Shown here in pieces: positions 20,880 through 32,023 of a DNA stretch of 64,000 nt (the first letter of the stretch is position 1; each line of letters opens with the position of its first letter). The notes below the pieces were generated by a model, which did no database searches, had not been told where the DNA came from, and worked only from the letters and a program-made list of their open reading frames with translations. A program made the translations under genes and the position numbers. Source of the stretch: Calcarisporiella thermophila CBS 279.70 (Eukaryota; Calcarisporiellomycota); the NCBI RefSeq assembly GCF_041956535.1, contig NW_027192191.1, forward strand, positions 7,702 through 71,701, written 5' to 3'.

Positions 20880-22677
20880 ATGAGGGTGGGCTGGTTATTA
20901 TTATTTTCTTATTTCTCATATACACTCGGCCAAATTCCCCAACGATATGATTTCTGGGGAGATCCATTTCGTCCCGAATGGCGAATTTTAGGAAATCCTG
21001 GCACATTACCAAAAGCATCTATAACCACTATTCCTGCCTTACCCCCATCTCCAACCTACCATGTTAGCCCCTCCTTTTCCATATCAACCCCTTCAACATC
21101 TTCACTCCCTTCTCCTCCTCTTGCTTCTCGGCCAAATGTAACATTCAGTTTGACAAATGAGACTGTTCCCTCTGGATCGCTTTTCCATATTGACTTGCAC
21201 TGTACTGGCCCAGTGTGCAACAAATTAGGGACATCTATGAGTTCAGCTGCTCGGCGAATAATAGGAGAGCTGAATCTTCGCGTTCCATTACGGTATATTA
21301 ACTAAAGCAATGTTTATACATGATTTACCTAATAATGATATCTAATCTTTCTATTCATTTAGAATGATTGTGACATACCACAGCTTTTGTACGAATGGTA
21401 CAATTAGTTGCCAAAATCAAACACTTGGCTGGGCGGCCCCAGCCTCTACTTGGTTTTTCTCGTCTGCAAGTGACGTCTCTATACCGGGTCACGGTGCCGA
21501 AGGTATTGACACCGATTACTTCTATCCTCAATCTCTTGCAAAACAGCTCTCTTCATTGGCACCTCAATGGGCCGACTATGATATCGTTTGTGAAATCAAT
21601 TCAGATGCTCTTCGATATATGTGGTTTGAGGTAATTATTCTTGCACTGTTAAACATCATAGAACTTTATTATCCATTTCGGCAATATCTACCGGAATATT
21701 CCTACTTATCATCTGATCTATGTGATATTACTAAATAATATTAGTCGGATAACGCTACCATCGCCCCACACCAATTCGATATGGAGCTTGTTGCCCTTCA
21801 CCAAATTATCCACGGACTTGGTTTTTTCAGCACTTGGGCGCCCTATTTTTCTTCTAAGACTAACAGCTATGCTCCATTGCTCTCCCCACCGCTTACTGAA
21901 GAACAACTACGGGTGCTCACCCCTCCCCCCAAAGTGAACCAAGATCCGGAAACTAATCTGACCCACATATCCGGCTTTCTCCCTGGCGCAATATTTGATA
22001 AATATTTGGTTTATGGGGATTTCAACTATACATTAGAGTCGTTAGCGGATGAGATCCGTGCCAACTGTTATGAAGGAAATGGACCCATCGCCCTTAGCTT
22101 TGTTAAAGCATTTTTGAACAACACAGCTGCCTATACTGCCGCTCAACTTGCTTGGAATCTGACCGCTACCACCAAAGTACGCTTCCGCTTTCCACAAACC
22201 GGGGAGACTTACGATATGCTAAGGGTAGGTGCAGATACAGATGGTACGGTTCATGAGTTTGAGAATATCACCGAGACGGGCGCCAGTGAATCGATCATGG
22301 CCTCGGGGGTGCTCGCTGGAATGAACCCTTTCTCCCACATTGCCATTTCAGATGACGTTATGGGTGGGAGCATAAAGAAGGGTGTTACATTGAACGAGAT
22401 ATTTGCCCAAAAGAACGCAACTTCGCCTTCTGTAAATCCGCTTGCTCCAGCCATCAAAGTTTTGAAGTTGTTGGGTTATAGTAGACTACCACCCGGCACC
22501 GTTGAGCAGAAGACCAAGCGTAAAAGGAAATGCCAGGCCTGGGATCTGAATTTGCATAAGCCTGATGAAGAGCCTCCTCACAGCGACACAATCAACTCCG
22601 GAATTAATAGTAACGGTGTCCGGTGGTTACATTCAGGAGTGTTATTAATTATCTCAGCTCTATTGTTGTCACTATAA
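20880..22677 (+). CDS. secreted GPI-type zincin-like protein with HQxxH motif
   Basis: Three exons (20880-21292, 21363-21630, 21745-22677), all junctions in frame, 537 residues. N-terminal signal peptide (VGWLLLFSYFSYTLG), then a Pro/Ser/Thr-rich region (about 45-85), then a globular domain with many N-glycosylation sites. The core FDMELVALHQIIHGLGFFS lies where related fungal secreted proteins carry a metalloprotease HExxH: here the catalytic Glu position is Gln. GASESIMASGVLAGMNP further on resembles the Met-turn region of zincins. The C-terminus has a basic patch (KTKRKRK), a small-residue region and a hydrophobic end (SGVLLIISALLLSL), as in GPI-anchored proteins. It is likely at the cell surface; it may bind zinc without hydrolysing, or use another base. 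No pathway can be named. Confidence 0.72.
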
Positions 22678-24057
22678 TATACCCATTTACTTAATGTTGT
22701 TTGCTTTCTTTTTCTTTTATTTATTCTGCTCTCTACCCCTCTTCCCTCATATGGCACGTTATTATCACACTTATTTTTTTTCACATTCCGTTACTCAACG
22801 CCTTATGCCTTGATTTATTTCACTCTTTCTTGTGAACCAACTTGATTCGCTTTATATCAAATGGGAGTAGGCCTCTTTGAACTCTGCTTTGTTACTTGTT
22901 TATTTGCTATCCTTTCTTTAATTCCAATGTGCCTTCTATCTTGCTTTTGTTGTTTGTTTTACCTCTGCCTGAGCTTCTTTTTTATGCGAGATTGTCAAAT
23001 TTTTTATTTGCTCTTTTAATTAGTTATTAGACCGTTGGTTAAATGTGACATTTGCTTGGTTGAAAGAGTACAAAATGGGTATCCATATCAATATTATTCC
23101 AACTCTGCTAAAAGAAATTAGAATGAACTTCTGTGGTTCCTCTACACAAGCATGCCCAAACTACCTGCTAGTGCGCTTTGATTCAGTCTTAAACTTCGAT
23201 CGGAACCGACACGAAAATTTTCGAGTGAACGGCCTTGATTGTTGTTATTTTGACGAGATGCGAACTCCTATATGACAATATAATTACCTTATGGGAATCA
23301 ACAACCTAGAGCAATAAAAATCTTATTCCTCAGGCTGCAATATATTTGAGACTATTTGTAGAAGAGATATGATAATATATATAGCACTCTAATGCTCCTT
23401 TCAAATATCACATCCCAATGCTGAAGTCGAAGAATACGACACACCACAAATCATCTATTTTTTTTTTTAAGGTATCGCGTATCATAGGGATTTCAACTGC
23501 GATTTTCCTCGTCTTTAGGATTGAGGTTCGAAAAATCTTATTCCCAAGGTACCCGATTTTAAGGATGGCTGAGCATAGTTAACAATTTTTCAATTTATTT
23601 AAGTGACATAAGGGCGGATTCATTTTAAGGTACACGACGCTAGTTTGATCGGTACTGCATGGTTCCGTACAGTTTTGGAAACATATGTGTTGTTCATGTA
23701 CTCTTAGGAGGGTGTACGTCATGCTTGGTGCAGAGTGGGCAAATTTTCAAGCATAGGTTGCATATGCTTGCTTACAACAAACTGTCCTTGCACTTGGGTC
23801 TCAGCAACTTCCGTGGATAGCCTTCAATTATCAGGCACACCGGTTTCAATTTAATTTATCGAGCAAAATCCTCCAGGCCCACTAATGCACCTGTATCCCA
23901 CAGGTTTCCATGAAAGCTACCCAAACTGCGAGAAAGAAGAACGAGGCCCTTGACGGCGCAGATCATATAAACTAATGCGGCTGCGTTCAAATAGTCATAA
24001 ACCGGCATTCTCAAGATGCAAGCCATAAAAGTTCACAATGCCTGGAAATTTAACCGG
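22678..24057. other. intergenic, pyrimidine-rich at left, nothing recognised
   Basis: Begins with the T/C-rich 3' flank of the zincin-like gene. No supported gene, repeat or RNA. Confidence 0.45.
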
Positions 24058-24069
24058 CGTATATATACG
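24058..24069 (+). promoter_or_regulatory. palindromic TATA element upstream of the subtilase
   Basis: CGTATATATACG, a perfect 12-base palindrome, sits about 95 nt upstream of the subtilase ATG and is a likely TATA box. Confidence 0.5.
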
Positions 24070-24161
24070 CTAATGTTCTCAAGAAAAGAAGGTTAAAAAG
24101 CATTCCAAATTAACGCATCGACCAGCAGCTAGCTAAGATTATCGTGGAACGAGAAGTAAAC

Positions 24162-25967
24162 ATGTCTTTGGAATCAACAACTGATCAAATTTACCCAGAT
24201 ATTGACCCGAGACTACAGTGGGCCATTGACAAAGGAGCAAGAGACAGATTTGCTGCCACTGAGAGCAATGATATAGTTCCAGTGATTGCCAAAGTAACAG
24301 ACATAAGGACATGGGAGGGAATGACTGGTGTCAGCGAAACTACTCCCATTGGTATGACGCCAGACGGATCTGGACACATTGTGACGGCTAGAGTGCTGTT
24401 GAGTGAACTATCTGCAATAAGGAGGGATCCAAATGTAATAAGTTTGAAGCAGGCAACGCCGATTCGGCCTACCCTGGAAATAGCGACGAAAAGTGTTAAT
24501 GCCAAAAGAGAACTTCTACCTCCAAGCAGAGCAAAAGAGCAAGGCGGTCGGGGGGTCATCATCGGCATCGTTGATTTTGGGTGTGATTTTGTGCACCGAA
24601 ATTTCATAAATCAAGACGGTACTACAAGAATTCTAGCTCTCTGGGATCAGACCGTCAATATGCAAACTACTGGCGAGGTTAACTACGGCCGAGTTTTCAC
24701 AAGAGATGAGATTAACCAGGCTCTCCATACCTCCTCTCCATACGAAACTTTAGGATACCCTGCATCAGGCCATATGCAAGAAGGACAGCACGGGACGCAT
24801 GTTATGGATATAGCTGCCGGGAATGGACGTGGTACTTCCGTTGAAGGTGTGGCTCCCGAAGCCGATATTATATTTGTTGAATTTGCGGGTGATGTACCTT
24901 ATCAACAAGAAGGCAGCTCATTCGGAGATTCAGTCCATCTCCTGGAAGCGATCCGGTTCATTTTTAATCGAGCGGATAGAGAAAACAAGTCGTGTGTGGT
25001 AAACTTGAGTTTGGGGACCAATGGTGGCCCACACGATGGAACATCGCTGGTTGAGCAAGGCATTGATGCAATGCTAAATGAACGTGACAACCGTGCTGTG
25101 GTCATCGCTGCCAGCAACTCGTACAGTAGTGGTATCCATGCGAGCGGGATAGTGCGTCGTTCGAAAAACTATGATCTATATTGGAAAATTAACCGAACAG
25201 ATCTCACTTCCAACGAACTTGAGGTATGGTATAGTGGTGCTGATGTATTCTCAGCAGAGATTTTTGGGCCAGACGGTAATAGTTTTGGCAAGCTTCAACT
25301 TGCAACCAATGCAAGGGTAAAGGACAGCCGGGGAAATATTGTGGGATTTGCCGCCCATCGAAAGGGAGATCCGAACAATGGTGATAATACTATTGACATT
25401 TTTCTCGAAAAGAGCGCCCCCTCAGGGATTTGGATGATACGGCTTCAAGGAGTCGAGGTGGTCCATGGAAGTTTTCACGCCTGGATTGAGCGTGACGATA
25501 TGGGACAATCGAGTTTTGTCCCCCCTAATGATAATACCCATACTCTGGGCTCCATTGGTTGTGGACGGAAGAGCATTGTGGTGGGTTGCTATGATGCGAG
25601 GGACCCTGATACACCTATCGCATACTTTTCCAGTGCCGGTCCCACGCGCGACGGACGCCCAAAACCAGAGTTAAGCGCACCTGGGTTTAAAGTAACCGCT
25701 GCTAATTCTAACACAATCGATAAAGCCATCGAAATGTCAGGCACGAGCATGGCTGCACCAGTAGTGACAGGTGTTGTTGCACTATTGCTTGGCGAAGCAT
25801 CTGCGCGAGGTGTTCGACTATCAGCAGGTAAAATCCGCCAAATATTAAGAAAGACGACTAAGAGCTCGCATGGGAATAAGTCAGAGTGGGATGAACGCCA
25901 CGGCATGGGTCGAATCGACGCAAAGGCCGCTATTTTATACGTGCATTACGAGTTAAATGAAGAATAA
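24162..25967 (+). CDS. leaderless subtilisin-like serine protease (S8)
   Basis: Intronless, 601 residues from ATG 24162 (MSLESTTDQ). The catalytic triad is complete: Asp138 in GIVDFGCDF, His210 in GQHGTHVMD, Ser529 in MSGTSMAAP, with the oxyanion Asn in VVIAASNSY. A ~130-residue N-terminal segment with RVLLSELSAIRRDPNVIS resembles an inhibitor-I9-like pro-region. About 120 residues inserted before the Ser block (with GSFHAWIERDD) are not recognised and look like a beta-rich insert. No signal peptide or membrane helix is seen, unlike most fungal subtilases. The overall layout recalls bacterial S8 proteins, and the gene is isolated and intron-free, so acquisition from bacteria is plausible but untested. 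Location is predicted cytosolic unless secreted by another route. Confidence 0.85.
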   Translation: MSLESTTDQIYPDIDPRLQWAIDKGARDRFAATESNDIVPVIAKVTDIRTWEGMTGVSETTPIGMTPDGSGHIVTARVLLSELSAIRRDPNVISLKQATPIRPTLEIATKSVNAKRELLPPSRAKEQGGRGVIIGIVDFGCDFVHRNFINQDGTTRILALWDQTVNMQTTGEVNYGRVFTRDEINQALHTSSPYETLGYPASGHMQEGQHGTHVMDIAAGNGRGTSVEGVAPEADIIFVEFAGDVPYQQEGSSFGDSVHLLEAIRFIFNRADRENKSCVVNLSLGTNGGPHDGTSLVEQGIDAMLNERDNRAVVIAASNSYSSGIHASGIVRRSKNYDLYWKINRTDLTSNELEVWYSGADVFSAEIFGPDGNSFGKLQLATNARVKDSRGNIVGFAAHRKGDPNNGDNTIDIFLEKSAPSGIWMIRLQGVEVVHGSFHAWIERDDMGQSSFVPPNDNTHTLGSIGCGRKSIVVGCYDARDPDTPIAYFSSAGPTRDGRPKPELSAPGFKVTAANSNTIDKAIEMSGTSMAAPVVTGVVALLLGEASARGVRLSAGKIRQILRKTTKSSHGNKSEWDERHGMGRIDAKAAILYVHYELNEE

Positions 25968-27019
25968 GCGTACAATCATCTTAATTAGTTCTTCGATTAT
26001 ATCCTCAGTCTATGTATATATAGTGTGCATACATGCATGTGTGGTTGATAAATAAACTGAAATCAAACGACCAAGTTGGGAGGATGAATTTTTTACCGAC
26101 TTTCATCCTTTTAAATTCTGTTTCTCATGATTGTTTTATCAAACAATCTTGTTTCTTTGGCGAAATTCTTTTCACAACACTCGGGACTTTATTGAATTTA
26201 ACAAAATATTGAACTACCCGTTATCGGTTATGCCACCTTGATATGGTAGAGGCTTGATGGCAATTTAAAACAATAGAGCTTTTCACAATGGTAGTACGGG
26301 TAACTCATGCCGTGTATATAGGATAGGCGATGTTGCGCCTTGAAGAGGTCGTTATGCACATCTTTTACAGCGGTGCAATATTATATTAGAGATTTTACAA
26401 TTTAGGCTATCCCTATAGTTATATTCCAACCTTCCATCCATATCGTCAATCAGGATATAACCCTTAAATCGCGTAGGTGCTGCTATTCTACCTGATAATT
26501 GTTACAGTTTACGACGGGCCACATCCGAATTTCCCAAACCTTGAAGCTTTATTGGCATATGTAGAACTATAAGCGGCGTGTTATAATAGAAATGGCTTGC
26601 AATGGCAATGCCCACTCTTCCTGTGTTTACATTTTAACCTCTATCCTTAGGTTGTTGGCGCTTCCGGATGAATAGTTGATCGGAGCCACTCGATCTGCTG
26701 TTTGTTTATCGTGTTTTCTTAGCACAATCCTCCGATGCATTTTCCACCCAGTTTTTATCCCACTAGTTCAAGGCTTCTAGAAGCGAGACAAATAGGAGCT
26801 TAAATAGAGAGCGTCCAAGTTTTCATTTGCTCTTTTGATTTTGTGTTCCTTTCGATGAGAGCACGGCCTCCAAAAGCAGTCAGAAAATCGGGAGGACGGC
26901 TTCTTGTCCAATGAGAAAAACTGCGATGTTTTGGCGTGGAAACATAAATAAATATACCCTCCGTCTGCCTCCACTTTAACTCCCCCGCCTCCGAGAAGAC
27001 GCTCTATATCCTCTACACA
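25968..27019. other. intergenic, promoter side of the transporter
   Basis: Contains a TATATATAG-like run near 26014-26022 just past the subtilase stop and AT-rich 3' flank. Nothing else supportable. Confidence 0.4.
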
Positions 27020-28404
27020 ATGGATGGCATGACCGCTGAGCCCAAGACCTGGCGTGAGAAGCTCGCCTTCCTTAGAACCCGCCGCTTCCTGATCATCTTT
27101 GTCCTTGGTCAGTTTCTCTCCCTCTGCATTACCGCCACCTCCGTGATAAACCAGAAGCTGTTCAACGACGAAAAAGTCGCCGTCCCGGCCACTCAGACCT
27201 TCCTCGTGTACTTCTCCTTGGCTGTCATTTATACTAGCATTACAATATGGCGAGACGGATTTTGGGGATGGATTCGGGCCATAAGAAAGAGATGGTGGAT
27301 ATGTAAGTTGAATTAACGGCTCTAGGCAACCCCTTTTATTCGATGGGCTAATTATGCGCTCTTCTTTTAACAGACATTATACTGGCAATAGTAGACGTGG
27401 AGGCTAATTATCTCGTTAATAAGTCGTACCAGGTAACTACCGTCTAGCCATTGTTTCCATTCATTCTTTTCTAAATTGGTACTGCTTGCTTCTCAATCCA
27501 GTACACCAATTTGCTCTCTGCCATGCTTCTTGACTCCTGGACTATTCCGTGTATCGTCGTCTTCTCTATAATTTTTCTCCGTATCCGTTACCGTTGGACG
27601 CAGTATGTGGGCGTTTTCCTGTGCCTTGTCGGAATGGGTATTTTAATGGGGGGCGACTACCTTGCCAACCCAGACATCATTCATGGAGCAGCGGATATGC
27701 TGAAGGGAGACTTGTTCTGCATTGCTGGGGCTACTCTCTATGCAACTAGCAATCTAATTGAGGAAATCATGGTGCGAAAACGGCCTCTCTATGAAGTGGT
27801 AGGGCAATTAGGTTTTTGGGCGACAATCGTTAGTGCCATTCAGCTGTAAGCGAGCTTATCAATTTCTGTTGAAATAACAACAACTAAAGGCTCATTTTTC
27901 TTACGTATGCTTTAGTTCCGTTCTGGAGCGAGATGAATTGGGTACTCTCCACAACAGCGGAGCCGTGATCGGTTATATTCTCACCTACGATTTTGGTTAG
28001 ACATTTTTATGCATTTGCGATTCTTTTTATCCAACGCTCATTCCTAACACCTTCTTTTCTCCTCTCACTCTTTTCTAGCCATGGTCTGTATCTACTCGCT
28101 TGCTCCTGTGCTCTTCCGCCTCTCTTCAGCCACCTTCTTCAATCTTTCCCTTCTTACCAGCGACTTCTACGGCCTTTTATTTGGTCTCCTCTTGTTTGGC
28201 TCGCGAGCACACTACCTCTACCCCATTGCCTATGTCTTGATTATTGTGGGCATTATTCTATACAATATCTTCCCGCACCAGGAAGCAAAGATTGAGAAGG
28301 AAGATGATAAAGGGCCTAAACCTGTCGCGCGCGAGAAAATAGAGGCGCAGGAAATCGAGATCCAGGATGATAAAGGGATAGAAGATGTCTCGACGAAAGT
28401 ATAA
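27020..28404 (+). CDS. SLC35F1/F2-type solute transporter
   Basis: Five exons (27020-27302, 27374-27432, 27502-27845, 27916-27995, 28079-28404); every junction keeps frame; 363 residues. About ten membrane helices of the drug/metabolite transporter fold. Family landmarks: N-terminal FLIIFVLGQFLSLCITAT, the VDVEANYLVNKSYQYTNLLS block made by exons 2-3, then SAMLLDSWTIPCIVVFSI and FLRIRYRWTQYVGVFLCLVG, and the second-half GDLFCIAGATLYATSNLIEE. The cytosolic tail is highly charged (KEDDKGPKPVAREK). Human SLC35F2 imports queuosine-type nucleobases; fungal members are poorly known, so the substrate is not assigned. The small 59-nt exon 2 codes for the conserved core of the family, which supports the splice model. 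Confidence 0.86.
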
Positions 28405-29401
28405 TACAATGTTGTTGATTGATATTAATTTTTATTTGTTAATTTATTGATGCACATTACAATCGTATTTATATATTTAATAAATATCTTGCTATTTTTT
28501 TTTATCTCTTATTTCTACCCATCCTTAAATCAAAATTCAGTTGCTTCAATTTTGCAGCAAACCATGAGTAGTAAAACCAGCGGCGTCGATGATATTTTAC
28601 TGACATTTGCTCCGATGGAATGAACTTTTATCGGAGAAACTATACTATATAAAACTCCGTGTCCCAATCATCATAAGTGAGCACTTAATATAAACAAATA
28701 GAACGTCCACGACGTCTCTAGGTCTGAGTGTTCATAGGAGAGAAACTCTTTGTTCTGTTTAATGCCACAGAGTGCATTTCCTACCCAATACATGGACCGT
28801 CTTCAGGTTCAACTATTTTTTTTTTTTTTGAAATTCGTAGTTTCACGATAAGTCAAAATTGACCTCTTTACCCATTTTCAACTTAGAGCACATGGTGAGA
28901 ATTCACACGCGGCTGCCTGACGATTCCTATGTAATACAGCGAATTGGATATTCCGCTTTAAGTTGTAACCGCGATATTTCCATGGCTTTCCGAGTTCCTC
29001 TACGCACGACTTTCATTTCCTATTTATTGTAGTGGTCGTCAGGTTGCATCCAATCTCTGTGATATCTAAGCCTGCAGCGGCTTAAAGAGCATGGAGCATT
29101 CCGCGCACAGATAAATTTACGTGTTACTCTGATTCTAACAGGAGCTTAAGAGGCGAGGATTGAGAGTTAAACCTAAACTCAGCATGTCTGTTCAACATGA
29201 TAAACTCTTTAGAACACTCAACAGCATATATAGGGAGAAAGAAATATTTATATTTCGTACATACGCAGTAAAATAAAGAATAAAATAAAAAGAAATACTA
29301 AAAACATTTTAAGAACAAAATTTTAAGACACTAAAAGAGTTGAGTAATGAACTTGATACTAATAAATATTAATAGAGGCAAAAAATAAATGTCAAAAATA
29401 A
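28405..29401. other. intergenic between convergent genes, nothing recognised
   Basis: 3' flanks of the transporter (plus) and of the G-gamma gene (minus). AT-rich, with T and A homopolymers near 28817-28830. No gene is supported. Confidence 0.45.
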
Positions 29402-29770
29402 TCAGGCCACCACACAGCACCCAGTAGATTGAGGAGCGAAAGGATCCTCTCGACGATCGACGGGACCCCACACGCTTGGGACCAGGGGATCACGTGTTGA
29501 GCTACAGTATTTGATCAAACTGCAAGGAAATCAGGGTTAGCTTCATTGAGTAATCACCCCAGAGATTTTCTCATTTGCCTCGTGTGAAGATTGAGGATAT
29601 GAAAAAACTCTGGTCGAAGAAATAAATACTCACGATTCACTCGCTTCAGAGACTCTGATGCGCGGTAGTTCATGGTATTCCCGGAGTCGCTGGATGTGCT
29701 CTTGCATCCTTCGGTATTTTGTCTCCGAGATCTGTCCCGCAGCCGCTTTTCTTCTCGATGTGGAAATCAT
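29402..29770 (-). CDS. heterotrimeric G protein gamma subunit
   Basis: Two exons, 29770-29634 and 29519-29402, joined in frame across a 114-nt intron (GTGAGT donor, TTGCAG acceptor), encoding 84 residues. The start is [10 protein letters not shown]; the first half is a short coiled coil ([20 protein letters not shown]) that pairs with G-beta. [13 protein letters not shown] and [16 protein letters not shown] match the signature of filamentous-fungal G-gamma proteins. The C-terminus GCCVVA is a CaaX box: the second Cys is the prenylation site and the first a likely palmitoylation site. The product should sit at the plasma membrane in the pheromone/nutrient signalling Gbetagamma dimer. Both exons are too short to be noticed by length alone. 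Confidence 0.93.
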
Positions 29771-30818
29771 GCTATAGATATATGATGTATAATGCCCAAG
29801 TTTTTTTTTGCTAATAATAGATGAGGGAGAAAGAAATAGGAAGAAAAAGACTAGATGAAGAAATTAATTAGGAAGAGATGTGAAAGAAAAAATTTTTTTT
29901 GGATGAGATTAGTTGAAACGAGAGGAAAACCGAGTGAAGAAACAGTTTAAGAATGGCGGCAGAGTCTGAAGGGCGAGGGGTGACGTAGAAATTCCGGTTT
30001 TCATACTGGCTTCCGACAGCCGATATGAAGGGGAATTTGCTTATGATGCAGGGCACAAGACTAGCCAACAAAATAGAGGCAGGGGAGCGAAATTATTTTC
30101 CATTTTTTGGTAGTCTCAGCATGGAGAATGGGCCATGCACGCTGATGGAAGGAGAGATATTCTGAAAAAAGAAGGATAGAAGAAAATGATGTAAACTCCT
30201 GCCTCGAAGCAGGAGGGTCAGTTGGTTGGCAATAAGATTCTTACTTCCTTGAATTGTGCAGCATTACAGAAAGTATCAGAACAAGAATGCAGCTAAGGAA
30301 ATAGGAGATGAAAAAAAATCCCTCACTAAAGATCAAAAAAAAAAAATAACGCGCACCTTCTTAGGCGATATTGCATTATACATTAAAATCGGGCTTGGCA
30401 ATAATAAACCTGACATCATTTATATATAAAGACACGATGATTGTGGTTTGAAGTTGAGATAAAGTGGGTCTCTTTTTTTTATACTTATAGAGAAGACAAA
30501 TACATAAATACACCGTAAAATGCCCTTTAAATGCTAGCTCATCCTCCTCTCTAGCCAGAGTATCTATCTCTAAGAGTGCATGCGTGGGCAATTGGGTTTT
30601 GACAACCCATCTTTGCCTCACCTCATCATTGTGTTCGTACTTGAGTCGATATTCCCAAATTTAATTAATTCTCGTTGAGTGAAGAGGTATGTGCCGACTT
30701 TCTCTTTTACCACGACTCTCATCAGAGACACTAACATCTTTATTTGTAGTCAAAATAGAGAGAAGCGGAAATTGGCTATTCTCCTACCTGTTGGCCCTGA
30801 TAGCTTATCAAAGATATC
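29771..30818. other. divergent promoter region with an unexplained open frame
   Basis: Lies between the G-gamma start (minus) and a small plus-strand gene. Minus strand 30670-30480 stays open and has protein-like composition: EYRLKYEHNDEVRQRW followed by LPTHALLEIDTLAREEDELA and FKGHF. It has no ATG, is preceded by an in-frame TAA and could only be an internal exon or a remnant; no partner exons were found. On the plus strand a GTATGT...TTGTAG pair (about 30687-30750) could be a 5' UTR intron of the next gene. Confidence 0.3.
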
Positions 30819-31037
30819 ATGTCTTCTCCTCAAAAGTCGAAAAACTGCCCAGTGGGGAAAAACGTACGCTTCAGCCGGTTTGAACGTGTGCATACCACCT
30901 TTGGCTCAACAGACTATGATCGTACTCCCATCTACCCTTCGCCTCAGCCAGCACCTCCTCAGCCAACCACCTCATACCCTCCCCCAAGCCAGTATCCGCA
31001 GTATCCGACAAACCCGTACTCTTACCCATACCACTAA
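30819..31037 (+). CDS. small Pro/Tyr-rich protein with RVxF-like motif
   Basis: 72 residues, intronless coding part. The N-terminal half has KNVRFSRFERVH followed by TDYDRTPI; short fungal proteins with a VRF...VH...YDRT arrangement are common and unstudied. KNVRF fits the [KR]-x-[VI]-x-F docking motif for protein phosphatase 1, and the following ERVHTTFGS-TDYDRT stretch is the part I judge conserved. The C-terminal half is a low-complexity Pro/Tyr/Ser/Gln tail (PSPQPAPPQP and similar). A 5' UTR intron is likely. No enzyme domain. PP1 docking is a hypothesis from a five-residue motif only. Confidence 0.6.
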   Translation: MSSPQKSKNCPVGKNVRFSRFERVHTTFGSTDYDRTPIYPSPQPAPPQPTTSYPPPSQYPQYPTNPYSYPYH

Positions 31038-31902
31038 ATCTGTTGCCCTTCTGTCATCCATATACCATTCCATGGGCTTGATTTTATTCACATACCATTC
31101 GCATTTCTCTATGAGATATCCTGTATACTTTACATTCATTGTTATTTTGATTGCTCTAAGTAAGGGGGAGACATCAAATCGGATTTTTATCCTCTTTTCG
31201 GTCCTTGTATCCTCGTCCTCCCAAGTGCCTATGTTTGTTTATCATCTTGGATTCCACTGTCTTGTGCACTCCCAAATCATCTGAAAAAGCAAGCATGACC
31301 CCATGCCAATCCCATGTTTGAAATGCCCAAGAGATAGCAAACTGGACGCTACGTAATTGTGAAGGAGAAAGGCAGTACCTCGTGGTCTTCGAAAACTAAT
31401 TATAGCATGGAAGAAAGCATCTGCTGCTAGGATTAGTTAATTCATTTGCCATCTAAGGGCTGAGAATTCCCCCGATGGCAAAATATATTCTTGCGTTTAA
31501 TGAGATAGCTTAACCTTATGAGGTTTCACAGCTTCGCCTCTCTCTCGAGAATTGCAGACATTACGATATTTTTATTGAAATATCTGACTATAGAAGGGCT
31601 ATCTCTCATATTATCATTAATATTATGGAAATGTGCCTTAAACGAGAAGAGACTAATATTTCTTAAACACACATAGATACATATAAATATATAAATATCT
31701 AGGAGAAAGGGAATGAGAAGAGGGTTATGAGGCTATATAATGGATGTGTTTCGACATGTTCTATTCATTCCATTCATGCATCCAGATATGAGTGTATAGT
31801 AAGTTTGGTGTGATTAATTAGTGACTCAGAAAAGTTGGGAGTGTTAGCTAGTTAAATTCATGAGCTAAACATAAATTAAAGAGAGTTCTTTTCCAGCCGT
31901 TG
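31038..31902. other. intergenic, nothing recognised
   Basis: 3' flank of the small protein and upstream part of the GH3 promoter. No supported coding frame. Confidence 0.45.
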
Positions 31903-31912
31903 GATATATATT
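31903..31912 (+). promoter_or_regulatory. TATA-like element of the GH3 gene
   Basis: GATATATATT about 115 nt upstream of the GH3 ATG at 32024. Confidence 0.4.
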
Positions 31913-32023
31913 TGTCTATTATTTGGTGGCAAAGAGCATTTTCGTTTCTACGGATTACGGATTTTCTCCACCTCTTGTGCGTGATTGTCGCATACTAGAA
32001 GCTTTGCCGTTATTACAAAAGAG

